DNA of 38,672 nt, taken from positions 1 to 38,672 of the IMG/VR virus record IMGVR_UViG_3300037395_000031. One strand, written 5' to 3'. The notes beneath the pieces are model-generated. The model worked only from the letters and a program-made list of their open reading frames with translations, ran no database searches and had not been told where the DNA came from. This document shows, in pieces, positions 1 through 7,686 of the stretch. This DNA comes from a virus. How positions within the stretch are numbered: the first letter of the stretch is position 1; each line of letters opens with the position of its first letter. The position numbers and the translations under genes were made by a program.

Positions 1-2339
1 GGAACGTAAGCAAAGATCGTGAAGAAAGTGGCTGCGGCTACAGTAAAGCTTGGAACTGCTGTTTCGAGCGTAGGGGCATTAGTAGTCCCGACTCCAAGAG
101 TTAATGTTGCCGTTGTGGCTGCACTCACTTGAACTACGATATTCAAGAGCACATCATATCCAGTCGTATTCTGTAGCGCTGTTCCGGCAGTTAAGCTACT
201 TCCAAATGCTACGGTAGCTACGCTTGCTGCGACTGGTGCAGTGACAATGTTCCCTTTAATGGTAGTAGTAGTAGCTGTATCTCCGATATTGATTGCGTGA
301 GTAACCGAAGTATTTCCAGCGGCTATATTTACTGTCCCCGCGGTTGTGGAAGAAGCATTATTGAAGATGTTGAGAGAGTTAGTTCCCCCACTATTATTAG
401 CATTGAAGATATTGAGCGAGTTGGTACCACTTGAGATAGCACCCGAATATAAGTTTAATGAGTTAGTCCCACCAGCTATTGCCCCATCCAGAACACTAAA
501 TGAGTTAGTCCCTTGCGTAATTGCAGCCCCTTGAATTGCTACAACTTGATTTCCAGCCGAGTTGATACCACCCATAATATTGAGTGTTGTAGTCGCTCCG
601 GGAGTTGTCCCACTGAGTAAATTAACTGTCTGAGCTCCAGTTGCAGATGCCCCAGAAGCAATGTTTAGTGTTTGTGTACTCGCAGCGACACCATTCATGA
701 GACCAACTGTGAGAGCACCAGTGGAAGTTCCCACATTGATATTGCCAGTTTGTGCAGCAGCTCCGATAGTTATAACTTGGCCCGCATTACCACCCACTCC
801 AATATTAATATTGCCAGAAGATCCGGCAATTATAGTTACGTTTCCTCCCGCATTACTACCGATGTTGGTTACATGAGCAGCACTTGTCCCGGTACCGATA
901 TTTGTGGTGCCCGCGTGAGTAGAAGCGCCAGAGAATAGATTGAAAGTCCCAGCAACTGTTGTATAAGCTCCAGAGAACATATTTACAGAGTTTGTACCAC
1001 CGGTGAAAGCACCATTGAATACATTGAATGTATTCGTTCCGCCACTAGTTATACCGCCAAAGAATGTAGCACTGTTGGTCCCCTGCGAAATAGCACCGCC
1101 TTGCGAAGCGAACACTTGGTTACCGGCGCTGCCCACACCACCCATTATGGTTAATGTTTGATTGGCAGCTGGTGTAGCCCCGCTGAGAACGTTTACTACA
1201 CAAGCATTAGAGTTAGATGCTGCATTGTTGATTGCAACTGTATTGGTTCCAACTCCAGCAGAGATAGCTACAGTATTAACTCCGCTTGAACTCCCCAGCG
1301 TAATAATCCCAGTTTGGGCTGTGCCGCCAATAGTTGTTGTGCCGGTAGTGGTAGATGCTCCAATAGCATAAGTAGAAGAACCAACACCATCTAAGACGAA
1401 GTTCCCGCTTCCAGTATAGAGAGCAAGACTCGCTGCGCCAGTAGCATCACCGATGGTGATTGCGTTAGCTGCTCCAGTTCCAATACCGATTGTATTGGCT
1501 GAAGTTCCAGTACCGATATCGATGGTATTGGTATTATTATCAGCCCCGATGGAAATTGTATTGCCGTTACCCGTGATGGCAATATTCCCAGAGCCAGCAG
1601 CGATAGTGATCGCTCCGGTGGCAGCAGTGTTACCAATAGTAGTATTCCCAGCGCCCGATACATTAATAGAAACATTTCCTAGTTGAGTTACGCCCGCTAG
1701 AGTTGTTGTCCCAGTTACGGCAAGTGTAGAGCCAAGTGTGGTAGCTCCAGAAGCGTGTAGAGTTGAGCTGAAAGTTGCAGTCGTACCAGAAAGACCGGCG
1801 GATAGCGTTGTAGCTCCAGTTACCGCTAAAGTGCTGCTGGCAGATAAAGTAGTGGCGGACACTGCTGCGGGAGTTGTGCTACCCAAAGCGAATGGAACGG
1901 CAAAGACAGCAGCTAAACTTGCTGGATTGATAGCATAGTTTGTGGTTAGCATCCCCATTTGAGCTTGTGCTGGAGTGGCAAGAAACACGTATCCTTGCGC
2001 AACTGTAGTGGCGGGCACTCCCGCTCCCACTACAATAGCTGCAAGAGCTGTGGCTACATCATTGGCTGAAGAGACGTAACTCGCACTTGGAGCTCCACCA
2101 GAAGCTGTCTCAGCTGTAGTCGCTAGATAAACAGATCCAAGTAACGTTTGCGTTGCTGGAGCGGCTCCGCCAGTCGTCCATGTCAAACCATTGTAGATGT
2201 ATTCAGTGGGGGGTGTAGTCGTATTGTCAAAGTACTGCTGACCCAATTGCCCCATGAACGATGCTCCCGGGGGACCGTTACCCGTGATGGCTCCTTGCGG
2301 AACAGATGTGAAACCGGAGAGACCGTAGACGAGTGGCAT
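1..2339 (-). CDS. Tail fibre protein, C-terminus cut by left edge
   Basis: The frame is open from an ATG at 2339 to the left edge (779 codons, no stop). The start follows an AAAGGA ribosome site. After a non-repetitive N-terminus (MPLVYGLSGF...) the protein is Gly/Thr/Ser/Asn-rich with short beta-type repeats such as TTLSAGLSG, NTIGIGTG and GGTNSLNIF. This composition is typical of trimeric beta-helical phage fibres. A module of about 85 residues, from 'IMGGVGSAGNQV' through the GGTN repeats, is followed later by a second copy starting 'IMGGINSAGNQV'. The last visible part (LNIVVQVSAATTATLTLGVG) looks like a globular C-terminal tip, so probably only a short piece is missing. Likely role: host receptor contact. 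The fibre call is from composition and context; the receptor is unknown. Confidence 0.75.
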   Translation of the reverse strand, partial: MPLVYGLSGFTSVPQGAITGNGPPGASFMGQLGQQYFDNTTTPPTEYIYNGLTWTTGGAAPATQTLLGSVYLATTAETASGGAPSASYVSSANDVATALAAIVVGAGVPATTVAQGYVFLATPAQAQMGMLTTNYAINPASLAAVFAVPFALGSTTPAAVSATTLSASSTLAVTGATTLSAGLSGTTATFSSTLHASGATTLGSTLAVTGTTTLAGVTQLGNVSINVSGAGNTTIGNTAATGAITIAAGSGNIAITGNGNTISIGADNNTNTIDIGTGTSANTIGIGTGAANAITIGDATGAASLALYTGSGNFVLDGVGSSTYAIGASTTTGTTTIGGTAQTGIITLGSSSGVNTVAISAGVGTNTVAINNAASNSNACVVNVLSGATPAANQTLTIMGGVGSAGNQVFASQGGAISQGTNSATFFGGITSGGTNTFNVFNGAFTGGTNSVNMFSGAYTTVAGTFNLFSGASTHAGTTNIGTGTSAAHVTNIGSNAGGNVTIIAGSSGNINIGVGGNAGQVITIGAAAQTGNINVGTSTGALTVGLMNGVAASTQTLNIASGASATGAQTVNLLSGTTPGATTTLNIMGGINSAGNQVVAIQGAAITQGTNSFSVLDGAIAGGTNSLNLYSGAISSGTNSLNIFNANNSGGTNSLNIFNNASSTTAGTVNIAAGNTSVTHAINIGDTATTTTIKGNIVTAPVAASVATVAFGSSLTAGTALQNTTGYDVLLNIVVQVSAATTATLTLGVGTTNAPTLETAVPSFTVAAATFFTIFAYV

Positions 2340-2432
2340 GACAGAGATCCTTTGTATAGTAAAAATTTTATTTTACACATACGCGAAAATAAAGCTAGTG
2401 GGAAATTGTCGGGATGGTCTATAATTGCCCAT
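2340..2432. promoter_or_regulatory. Divergent promoter region, fibre gene / HTH operon
   Basis: This short spacer separates the minus-strand fibre gene from the plus-strand HTH operon. On the plus strand TATAAT lies at 2420-2425, only 7 nt before the ATG at 2433. The HTH mRNA would therefore be leaderless or nearly so, and I see no ribosome site. On the minus strand there is an AT-rich run and the 12-mer TTACTATACAAA (plus-strand TTTGTATAGTAA, 2351-2362). That 12-mer recurs exactly at 17749-17760 upstream of another minus-strand gene. Promoter function is inferred from these motifs. Confidence 0.4.
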
Positions 2433-2663
2433 ATGAACAAAGCTTTTTACTCGATCAAAGAGTTTGCGGAAATAGTAAGTCTCAAACCCAAAACGATATG
2501 GAAAGCGATAAGAGCTGGGAAAATCAGTGCTTTTAGAATCGGAAATTCTAGACGCTCTGAATACCGAATTGCGGCTAGCGAGATCGAAAGATTGGCTGAA
2601 GTTAATTTGGAAGCGATAGTAAATGATATGGTGGAGAAACGTTTGAGAAAAAAAACAATATGA
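2433..2663 (+). CDS. Small MerR/excisionase-type HTH protein
   Basis: A 76-residue protein starting MNKAFYSIKEFAEIVSL. Residues 6-55 fit the helix-turn-helix of the excisionase/MerR-like HTH_17 group: 'SIKEFAE' opens the first helix, 'KTIWKAIRAGKI' is the recognition helix and 'FRIGNSRRSEYRI' the wing. The C-terminus is a charged helix. It probably binds DNA as a small regulator. The frame is open further upstream, but that part overlaps the fibre gene on the other strand. I chose the ATG at 2433 because the fold starts there and TATAAT lies just before it. It is the first gene of a plus-strand operon joined by ATGA overlaps. Confidence 0.75.
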   Translation: MNKAFYSIKEFAEIVSLKPKTIWKAIRAGKISAFRIGNSRRSEYRIAASEIERLAEVNLEAIVNDMVEKRLRKKTI

Positions 2664-2842
2664 GTGAAGAGAGTTTTCTACAAAAGATTTACTTCGTTAT
2701 GACGATCGATGATGAAGAAATTCGTATCCACCGGCCAGTCTTTGGGACTGAAGCTGAAGCTGTGCATTTTGGGAAGCTTCTCGGCACTCCATTCTACGTG
2801 CAAGAATTTGTGGAATCTCATACTACGGAATACCAGCCATGA
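2660..2842 (+). CDS. Hypothetical protein, 60 aa
   Basis: A 60-residue acidic protein (MSEESFLQKIYFVMTIDDEE...) of unknown function. Its start overlaps the stop of the HTH gene as ATGA, and its own stop overlaps the next start the same way, so the three genes are translationally coupled. There is no membrane segment or recognised motif. The composition (alternating hydrophobic residues, then GTEAEAVHFGKLL) suggests a small alpha/beta fold. The overlaps make it a convincing gene; its role is open. Confidence 0.65.
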   Translation: MSEESFLQKIYFVMTIDDEEIRIHRPVFGTEAEAVHFGKLLGTPFYVQEFVESHTTEYQP

Positions 2843-3027
2843 GTAAAACAAAAACAGAACGATTGAATGTAGAGATGATAATCGCTTTAACAATCGTTAT
2901 GATAACTATTCTTGGGTCGACGATTCCTCTTTACATTCACAGCAGCAATCAAATTGAAGCTATAAGACAAGATGTAAAAGACTTCCATGGTAGACTATGT
3001 GCTATCGAAGAGAGAAATAAGAAATGA
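2839..3027 (+). CDS. Small single-span membrane protein
   Basis: A 62-residue protein: short charged N-terminus, one transmembrane helix (about residues 13-34, IIALTIVMITILGSTIPLYI), then a helical tail (IEAIRQDVKDFHGRLCAIEE). Small phage membrane proteins with this layout and a 'DFHGRL' tail are common, with no agreed function. It might contribute to lysis or to the virion-membrane interface, but nothing shows this directly. It is coupled to its neighbour by an ATGA overlap. The last 33 bases of the gene belong to a direct repeat that recurs 68 bp downstream. Confidence 0.65.
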   Translation: MSKTKTERLNVEMIIALTIVMITILGSTIPLYIHSSNQIEAIRQDVKDFHGRLCAIEERNKK

Positions 3028-3097
3028 TTTTTATTACGATAATATGCTTACTCTCAGATCTCCTATGTGCTATCGAAGAGAGAAAAAAGAAATGATT
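2995..3097. repeat. 35-bp direct repeat, 68 bp apart
   Basis: Copies at 2995-3029 and 3063-3097 share CTATGTGCTATCGAAGAGAG and the following AGAAATGATT. They differ at one base (T in the first copy, A in the second). The repeat carries the end of the 62-aa membrane protein gene (CAIEER), its stop and the ATGA overlap. The second copy gives the next micro-ORF the same C-terminal end. A local duplication followed by partial deletion would explain this. Confidence 0.85.
3024..3095 (+). CDS. Possible micro-ORF, 23 aa, hydrophobic
   Basis: A 23-residue ORF overlaps the previous stop as ATGA. It encodes a hydrophobic stretch (MIFITIICLLSDLL) followed by CAIEERKKK. The tail CAIEER is a copy of the C-terminus of the preceding membrane protein, carried by the direct repeat. 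It is either a duplicated remnant or a genuine tiny membrane peptide. The preserved ATGA coupling on both sides is the only support for expression. Confidence 0.35.
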   Translation: MIFITIICLLSDLLCAIEERKKK

Positions 3098-3160
3098 ATG
3101 TATATTTTAATTCCATTATTATTATTACCAATTATAGCATGGATAGATAAAGCTAGATAA
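3092..3160 (+). CDS. Possible micro-ORF, 22 aa, membrane peptide
   Basis: A 22-residue ORF (MIMYILIPLLLLPIIAWIDK...) starts inside the previous micro-ORF's stop as ATGA and ends 1 bp before the stop of the convergent ejection-protein gene. It is one hydrophobic helix with a charged end, as in tiny phage membrane peptides. It closes the plus-strand operon. Support is limited to the chained overlaps and the composition. Confidence 0.35.
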   Translation: MIMYILIPLLLLPIIAWIDKAR

Positions 3161-3161
3161 T

Positions 3162-5564
3162 TTATTGAAGCAAATCTTTTCTGTGTTCTATAAGCATTCT
3201 AATTGTATCCATATCCACTAATCCATATTCCGCTTTTTCAATTGCTGGTCGTAGAATACTCCAAGTATCATAGAGCGCTTCTCCAGTAGCTATTGGACCA
3301 CGAACAAATGGAACGAGTTTACCCATATTCTTTACTAATCTCATAGACTGATGCATCTTGGATAGATTTTTATCAATTTTTGCGACATTGTTGACTATTT
3401 CTCTTAGATCGTTTGTCACACTTTTACCAAGTGTATGCTCTAACAGAGCTCTTTGGTTGACATCGTTAAGTATCTTTTTAAGAGATTGTGATTGAGCTGA
3501 TGGGTTGATTTTACCTTGTGTTAAGAGATTTACAGCCGCGTAATCTTTGATTTGATCCATCATTGCATGACCTTCGGCAGTCTGGGGTAAATGACTCTCT
3601 AATCTTTTAAGACCACGCGCTGACTCCATGTCAGATAAAATAGAACGATCGGATTTATACGGAAAAGCTTTAGAGATATCAGATGCTTTCTTGCGCCATT
3701 CAGCAAACTGATTACTCTGTGAAGAGACTAGATGAGCATGTTCTTTTTTTGATTCCGCATAAACTTCTTTCAATCTTTCATAATTGCGAGCTTCTTCACG
3801 AGCATCAAATAATATGCCGTCAATACGAGCATTTTGCTCCGGAGTCAAAACTTCTTTAAACTCACGCATCTTCTTAGTGAAATCCAATGAATCCATTTTC
3901 TTTGGATTCTCCAGATATGGTGTCAAAGTTTTCTCAATATAGTCTCGCTGAAGACGTTTGTAAAGCTCTTGCCCACTTTTCGTTCTATTAAGTACTGGCT
4001 GGATTGTCAATAGTTGATCAGGATTTTCAATGCTCTTTAGCAATTTAGTATAGTCAACTAAACTTGGGTCACGCCATTTTAGCATTTCCGGTGATTTTGC
4101 TACTTCGGCCCATTCTCTATACGCGCTTCGGGCTTGGTTGAATTTGGCAAATGCTTCTGGATTGATGCTTTCGGTTGATTCAATCGCTTGCTCTAATATC
4201 TTGTTTAAATGCAGATAAGCATTAGATGGCTGACCTTGTAAATAATCATGCTTGACTTTTTGGTTATTGCTTTCAATCTGTGCAATTATAGAATCATTTC
4301 CGATATTTCTATAACTCACTATATTACCCTTTTGTCTTATAGACCCATCTGCAATATACTTTTTGGCAATTTTTCGAATATCTTTTTGGACATTCGACGG
4401 TTCTTTTGCTAAATCAATATTTTGTACTAATTCTTCTAAGTCATTTATCATTTTTGGGTGAGCTGTTGAGACTGTTGAATTAGCTGTACGAGATTCTTTG
4501 TATAACTTTCCGACGGCATTATATTCTTTCTCCAATGTGCCGCGTATATTATGAGCAATAGATTGAGCTCCAGTTCGCTGACTTGGAAATGAGCTTGAAG
4601 CTATCTGGTTACCGATACGTTGCTGTAGATCGAAAGCCGATGATTTTGGCGGCGGAACTTTTATTGCTTGTTCGATTATGACGATGGGGGGTGGCGAGCC
4701 CAACTTTTTCTCGAGTTCTTTAGTAAGCATCGGTTCGATACGCTCTAGAATCTCATGCTCCGGAACCAAAGATTTGAAAAATGGTTTTTCAGTAAGTCTC
4801 TCAGCTTCGGGATTGATAATATCGGGGGGTTTTCCACCACCGCCACCACCACCGCCACCACCACCGCCTTCATCGCGATAAAGATCTTCAGTATTCTTCT
4901 CTGCTATCTGCTCAAGCTTTGTGGGATTTGAAACTTTTTCTTTGAAAGATGGAAACTTAAATTGAGCTAATGTAAAGCCCACCAAATCGGACACTGCTTC
5001 ATTAGCTCCGCCAGCTTGCATTGCTTTAGTATATGCCCCAGCTTTGAGAGCAGTGTGGGTTCTTACCGCGGCACTTCCTTTGGAAAAACTTCCAACAGTC
5101 GCTATAAATTTAAGAAATCTTTGTCCGGGAGTTTTAGCTTCAAATGGTAGACCCGTTTTTTCTTCAAGGGCATGTATGATTTTTGGAGATGTTGGAATCA
5201 TTTCTCCAAATTTAGCAACAATTTCATGTCCTTTGCGAATATCATCTTTGATTTCTTTTTCACTTTTTTTCTCAAAAGCCATTGGAAACGATTTTTGTAA
5301 TCTCGGCAATCGTTCTTCAAGTTCTTCCAATTCTTGATGTCCTTGGCCAGTTGATATACCTTCTGCTATATCTAGTGGGGTAGCAAGATAAGTGATACCA
5401 GCTGCTCCAATTTGCCCGAGATAGCGATTGAATGTCTGGAGAGCGTCTTCTTCCGGCTCTTGAGATTCTTCTTCGACTTCTTGCGGTTTAAATGATTTGG
5501 GGAAATTAGATGGCTCTTGTGAAACTTGTGGTTTAAATGATTTTGGAAAGTTTGTAGAGGTCAT
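3162..5564 (-). CDS. Large internal virion / DNA ejection protein
   Basis: An 800-residue, mostly helical, charged protein, third of three genes downstream of the tail nozzle. In P22- and T7-like phages this position and size belong to ejection proteins that leave the head with the DNA. It begins with a duplicated motif (NFPKSFKPQ at about residues 5-13 and 19-27). Residues 230-245 hold a run of 12 glycines preceded by acidic residues. Long coiled-coil-like stretches follow (for example EEARNYERLKEVYAESKKEH). The C-terminal third includes a hydrophobic patch near VRGPIATGEALYDTW. The start overlaps the stop of the preceding gene (ATGA). The role is inferred from synteny and composition; I recognise no enzymatic (for example transglycosylase) motif. 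Confidence 0.65.
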   Translation of the reverse strand: MTSTNFPKSFKPQVSQEPSNFPKSFKPQEVEEESQEPEEDALQTFNRYLGQIGAAGITYLATPLDIAEGISTGQGHQELEELEERLPRLQKSFPMAFEKKSEKEIKDDIRKGHEIVAKFGEMIPTSPKIIHALEEKTGLPFEAKTPGQRFLKFIATVGSFSKGSAAVRTHTALKAGAYTKAMQAGGANEAVSDLVGFTLAQFKFPSFKEKVSNPTKLEQIAEKNTEDLYRDEGGGGGGGGGGGGKPPDIINPEAERLTEKPFFKSLVPEHEILERIEPMLTKELEKKLGSPPPIVIIEQAIKVPPPKSSAFDLQQRIGNQIASSSFPSQRTGAQSIAHNIRGTLEKEYNAVGKLYKESRTANSTVSTAHPKMINDLEELVQNIDLAKEPSNVQKDIRKIAKKYIADGSIRQKGNIVSYRNIGNDSIIAQIESNNQKVKHDYLQGQPSNAYLHLNKILEQAIESTESINPEAFAKFNQARSAYREWAEVAKSPEMLKWRDPSLVDYTKLLKSIENPDQLLTIQPVLNRTKSGQELYKRLQRDYIEKTLTPYLENPKKMDSLDFTKKMREFKEVLTPEQNARIDGILFDAREEARNYERLKEVYAESKKEHAHLVSSQSNQFAEWRKKASDISKAFPYKSDRSILSDMESARGLKRLESHLPQTAEGHAMMDQIKDYAAVNLLTQGKINPSAQSQSLKKILNDVNQRALLEHTLGKSVTNDLREIVNNVAKIDKNLSKMHQSMRLVKNMGKLVPFVRGPIATGEALYDTWSILRPAIEKAEYGLVDMDTIRMLIEHRKDLLQ

Positions 5565-6502
5565 TCAACTCTATACCCCGGTGGTAATTCTCCCACTTCT
5601 CCCATCTCGACAGTTCCGGCTAATTTCCCATTGCTGTCATATACATTAACTCGCTGACTACCGGATTCATTGGATTCTTCTGCATCACCGGGTAAATATC
5701 GACTCACTTGTTTTTTGATAGCATCGAGTCGGCCGCGATTAGCACGTTCAGATAATTTTGAACTGGGGAGCTTTGTTAATAAAACGTTGAATACTTTTTG
5801 TGGAAGCACTCCCTTAGTATTCATTTCACGCAAAAAACCTTCGAGACTGAAAGCTAGAACATCAAATTCTTCTCTCTTTTGAACCGCTTGGCGATTCAAT
5901 GAGTGACCCAAATATGATTTTGTGAAAGGTATCTGAGTTGATCCAGTATATTTAATCATCTTCTCGAGATCGTCAATCGTCTCTAAATAACCAGTTTTTT
6001 TTCGAGCTAGATCTTCGCGCTTAACAATATTTGGGTCTGCTTTATGCTTTGCTAAAATATCATAAGTACTTTTTGAAGTTCCCGGGATATGTTCTTCGGG
6101 GACGGGTAGACCAGCTTTCTTGTAAGCTTCATGCGCAGCAGCAGCTTCGTCTTCTTCTCTTTGTAATTTAGCAGCCGTTTCTGATTGTTTTGTTTGAGCG
6201 TCTTTAGTCGAACGTAGAATGTTCCCAAGTGTTGGGTCAACTAATGCAGCCATTGCGATATCTTTATCGCTTAGATTGGCAAAGTCAAATCCCCCTTCAC
6301 CGGATTCACCACCAAATAGACTTTGAGCAAATTCTTGCTTTTGAGCCATTTCAGCCAATTTGCTCTGACTTTTTAGTCTATTTGTTAATTCGGCTTCTTT
6401 AAGTCTTTGAGCACTTGCTTGTTGCTTCTCATAACCACTTGCCAATCCACCCGCAACTTGTTGTCCAAATGTTGGATTATTTCTAAAATGATAGATACTC
6501 AT
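5561..6502 (-). CDS. Internal virion protein, helical, 313 aa
   Basis: A 313-residue protein, Ala/Gln/Lys/Glu-rich and helical in its first half (QQASAQRLKEAELTNRLKSQ, then AAKLQREEDEAAAAHEAYKK). A more globular region follows, ending in a short beta-like tail (RVNVYDSNGKLAGTVEM). It lies between a small Gly-rich virion protein and the 800-aa ejection protein and overlaps both by 4 bp. That matches the three-gene ejection cassettes of P22-like phages. A ribosome site (AGGATGG) precedes the ATG. The ejection role is inferred from position. Confidence 0.6.
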   Translation of the reverse strand: MSIYHFRNNPTFGQQVAGGLASGYEKQQASAQRLKEAELTNRLKSQSKLAEMAQKQEFAQSLFGGESGEGGFDFANLSDKDIAMAALVDPTLGNILRSTKDAQTKQSETAAKLQREEDEAAAAHEAYKKAGLPVPEEHIPGTSKSTYDILAKHKADPNIVKREDLARKKTGYLETIDDLEKMIKYTGSTQIPFTKSYLGHSLNRQAVQKREEFDVLAFSLEGFLREMNTKGVLPQKVFNVLLTKLPSSKLSERANRGRLDAIKKQVSRYLPGDAEESNESGSQRVNVYDSNGKLAGTVEMGEVGELPPGYRVE

Positions 6503-7065
6503 TTAAACCATCCTCCACCGAGTCCACCGCCAAGAGCTTGACCACCAATGTTTCCAAGACCGCCAAAAAAGGATTCCCAGAAAGATGGTTTTTCTTCCAC
6601 GTATTCATGTGGGCGCTGACTAAGCAACATATTACTCATGCTGAAGAGATCTTTGAGTGCTTGACTGGATAGTGCTTGGCGATTCGACTGCAAACTTTGC
6701 GAAAATTCAGATAGAGCTTGGCTGCCAGCGTTCTGGAAACCGCTGCTTTTACGCGCTCCGGTGCCACCCATGCCACTGAATTTGGAAGCTAAGCCGCCCA
6801 AACCAGCAGTGAATTGAGAGTATGCGGGGGCTTCGATCTCATTGAAGATGCTCTCGTCACCACCAGCAAGTCTAGCAGTACGGCTATTGGGGCCCAATTG
6901 GCCGAATAGACTCTGGAAGAGCTGCATCATCTCGGGGGTAAAGTTTGGGAGCTTCTGAAAGCCTTTGGTAGATCCGGAATCTATTGCTCGCGGATTATTT
7001 CGAGAAGCTTGTGCGAACTGCCCTATCGAACCAGTATTTGTGCCACCACCCATTGTCGCAGACAT
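6499..7065 (-). CDS. Small Gly-rich internal virion protein
   Basis: A 188-residue protein with a Gly/Ser-rich N-terminus, a helical middle (PEMMQLFQSLFGQLG; FNEIEAPAYSQFTAGLG; SALSE-type helices) and a Trp/Gly-rich C-terminus (SFWESFFGGLGNIGGQALGG). Proteins of this look are found next to ejection proteins in many podovirus genomes. The amphipathic, Gly-rich tail could interact with membranes. The start ATG follows a GTGAGTATATATG context that resembles those at 19616 and 20058. It is first in the cassette of three overlapping internal virion genes. Confidence 0.6.
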   Translation of the reverse strand: MSATMGGGTNTGSIGQFAQASRNNPRAIDSGSTKGFQKLPNFTPEMMQLFQSLFGQLGPNSRTARLAGGDESIFNEIEAPAYSQFTAGLGGLASKFSGMGGTGARKSSGFQNAGSQALSEFSQSLQSNRQALSSQALKDLFSMSNMLLSQRPHEYVEEKPSFWESFFGGLGNIGGQALGGGLGGGWFK

Positions 7066-7193
7066 ATATACTCACTTTTTATTTTAAAAATAGCACTTTC
7101 CAAATAAAGATTCAATTTGGTATTACGGTGACACCAAATTCTCCATTTGAGATTTGTAGTTTTTGGTCACCCACTTCGGTGGGTGTTTTTTTT
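7066..7193. promoter_or_regulatory. Leader of the ejection cassette, with a dyad
   Basis: This gap contains an 8-bp inverted repeat, AATTTGGT (7114-7121) and ACCAAATT (7133-7140), around an 11-nt loop. It also has the AT-rich run TTTTATTTTAAAAATAG just upstream of the 7065 start. The AT-rich run resembles others in front of minus-strand late genes (13580, 18490, 22680). A separate terminator-like hairpin occupies 7168-7193. The dyad could be an operator or an mRNA stability hairpin. Confidence 0.35.
7168..7193 (+). terminator. Plus-oriented intrinsic terminator
   Basis: CACCCAC (7168-7174), TTCG loop, GTGGGTG (7179-7185), then eight T. The T-run follows on the plus strand only, yet the flanking genes are all on the minus strand. 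It would stop plus-strand read-through or an antisense transcript, not the virion mRNA. Confidence 0.7.
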
Positions 7194-7685
7194 CTATGGC
7201 TGTGCTAGCCACTCAAGAATCACAGTACCGCTAGTCATCGCTGGAACCCCAGCACCCACGTTGAATATTATTTGAGTCATGGTGACGTAGAACGTGATTA
7301 GACCGGCTACAGTGACGCTATCGCCCCAAACTAGACCATATGCCCCAGTCCCATCAGTATATGAGCCCCAGCACCGTTTAAATTGATTTGGCGACTGTAT
7401 GTTGAGACCATGGGGAATCATGCTTCCAGTGATTATAGCTGGAGATCCGGGAATCTGGTAGACTTGGCGTAGAGATTGCTGCTTTTGATTGCCGGTGATG
7501 AACCACTCTTCGCCAGTGATTGCTGGCATTGTAGTAGGGAACATCCCGCGTGTGCATGTATTAACAACACTCGCAATGTTGATATAAGACTTATCGATTT
7601 CAGTAGCTAGCTGTTTAACATCGCTAGCTGGGAAGTTACGCGATGTTCGCAAAAAGCCGCCGGGATTAGAGACATTTTCAAGCAT
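7194..7685 (-). CDS. Hypothetical virion protein, 163 aa
   Basis: A 163-residue protein (MLENVSNPGGFLRTSRNFPA...) directly downstream of the tail nozzle gene, one base after its stop. Its N-terminal 'R..PAS....L..E..KSYI.IA..VN' pattern, followed by beta-rich sequence with many W/F/Y residues, recurs in small proteins next to tail genes in podoviruses. It could be a minor tail or fibre-attachment protein. I know no exact function. It is co-transcribed with the nozzle. Confidence 0.55.
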   Translation of the reverse strand: MLENVSNPGGFLRTSRNFPASDVKQLATEIDKSYINIASVVNTCTRGMFPTTMPAITGEEWFITGNQKQQSLRQVYQIPGSPAIITGSMIPHGLNIQSPNQFKRCWGSYTDGTGAYGLVWGDSVTVAGLITFYVTMTQIIFNVGAGVPAMTSGTVILEWLAQP

Positions 7686-7686
7686 T

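Noticed and set aside
661-1938. Plus-strand ORFs across the left fibre gene (for example 661-876, 1162-1371, 1453-1686)
   Set aside because: They are shadows of the long open minus-strand fibre frame; their Val/Ala/Pro composition is the complement of Gly/Thr/Asn repeats and none has a ribosome site.
4678-4881. Plus-strand ORF ending in a polyproline run
   Set aside because: The polyproline is the antisense of the glycine run in the 800-aa ejection protein; no start signal.
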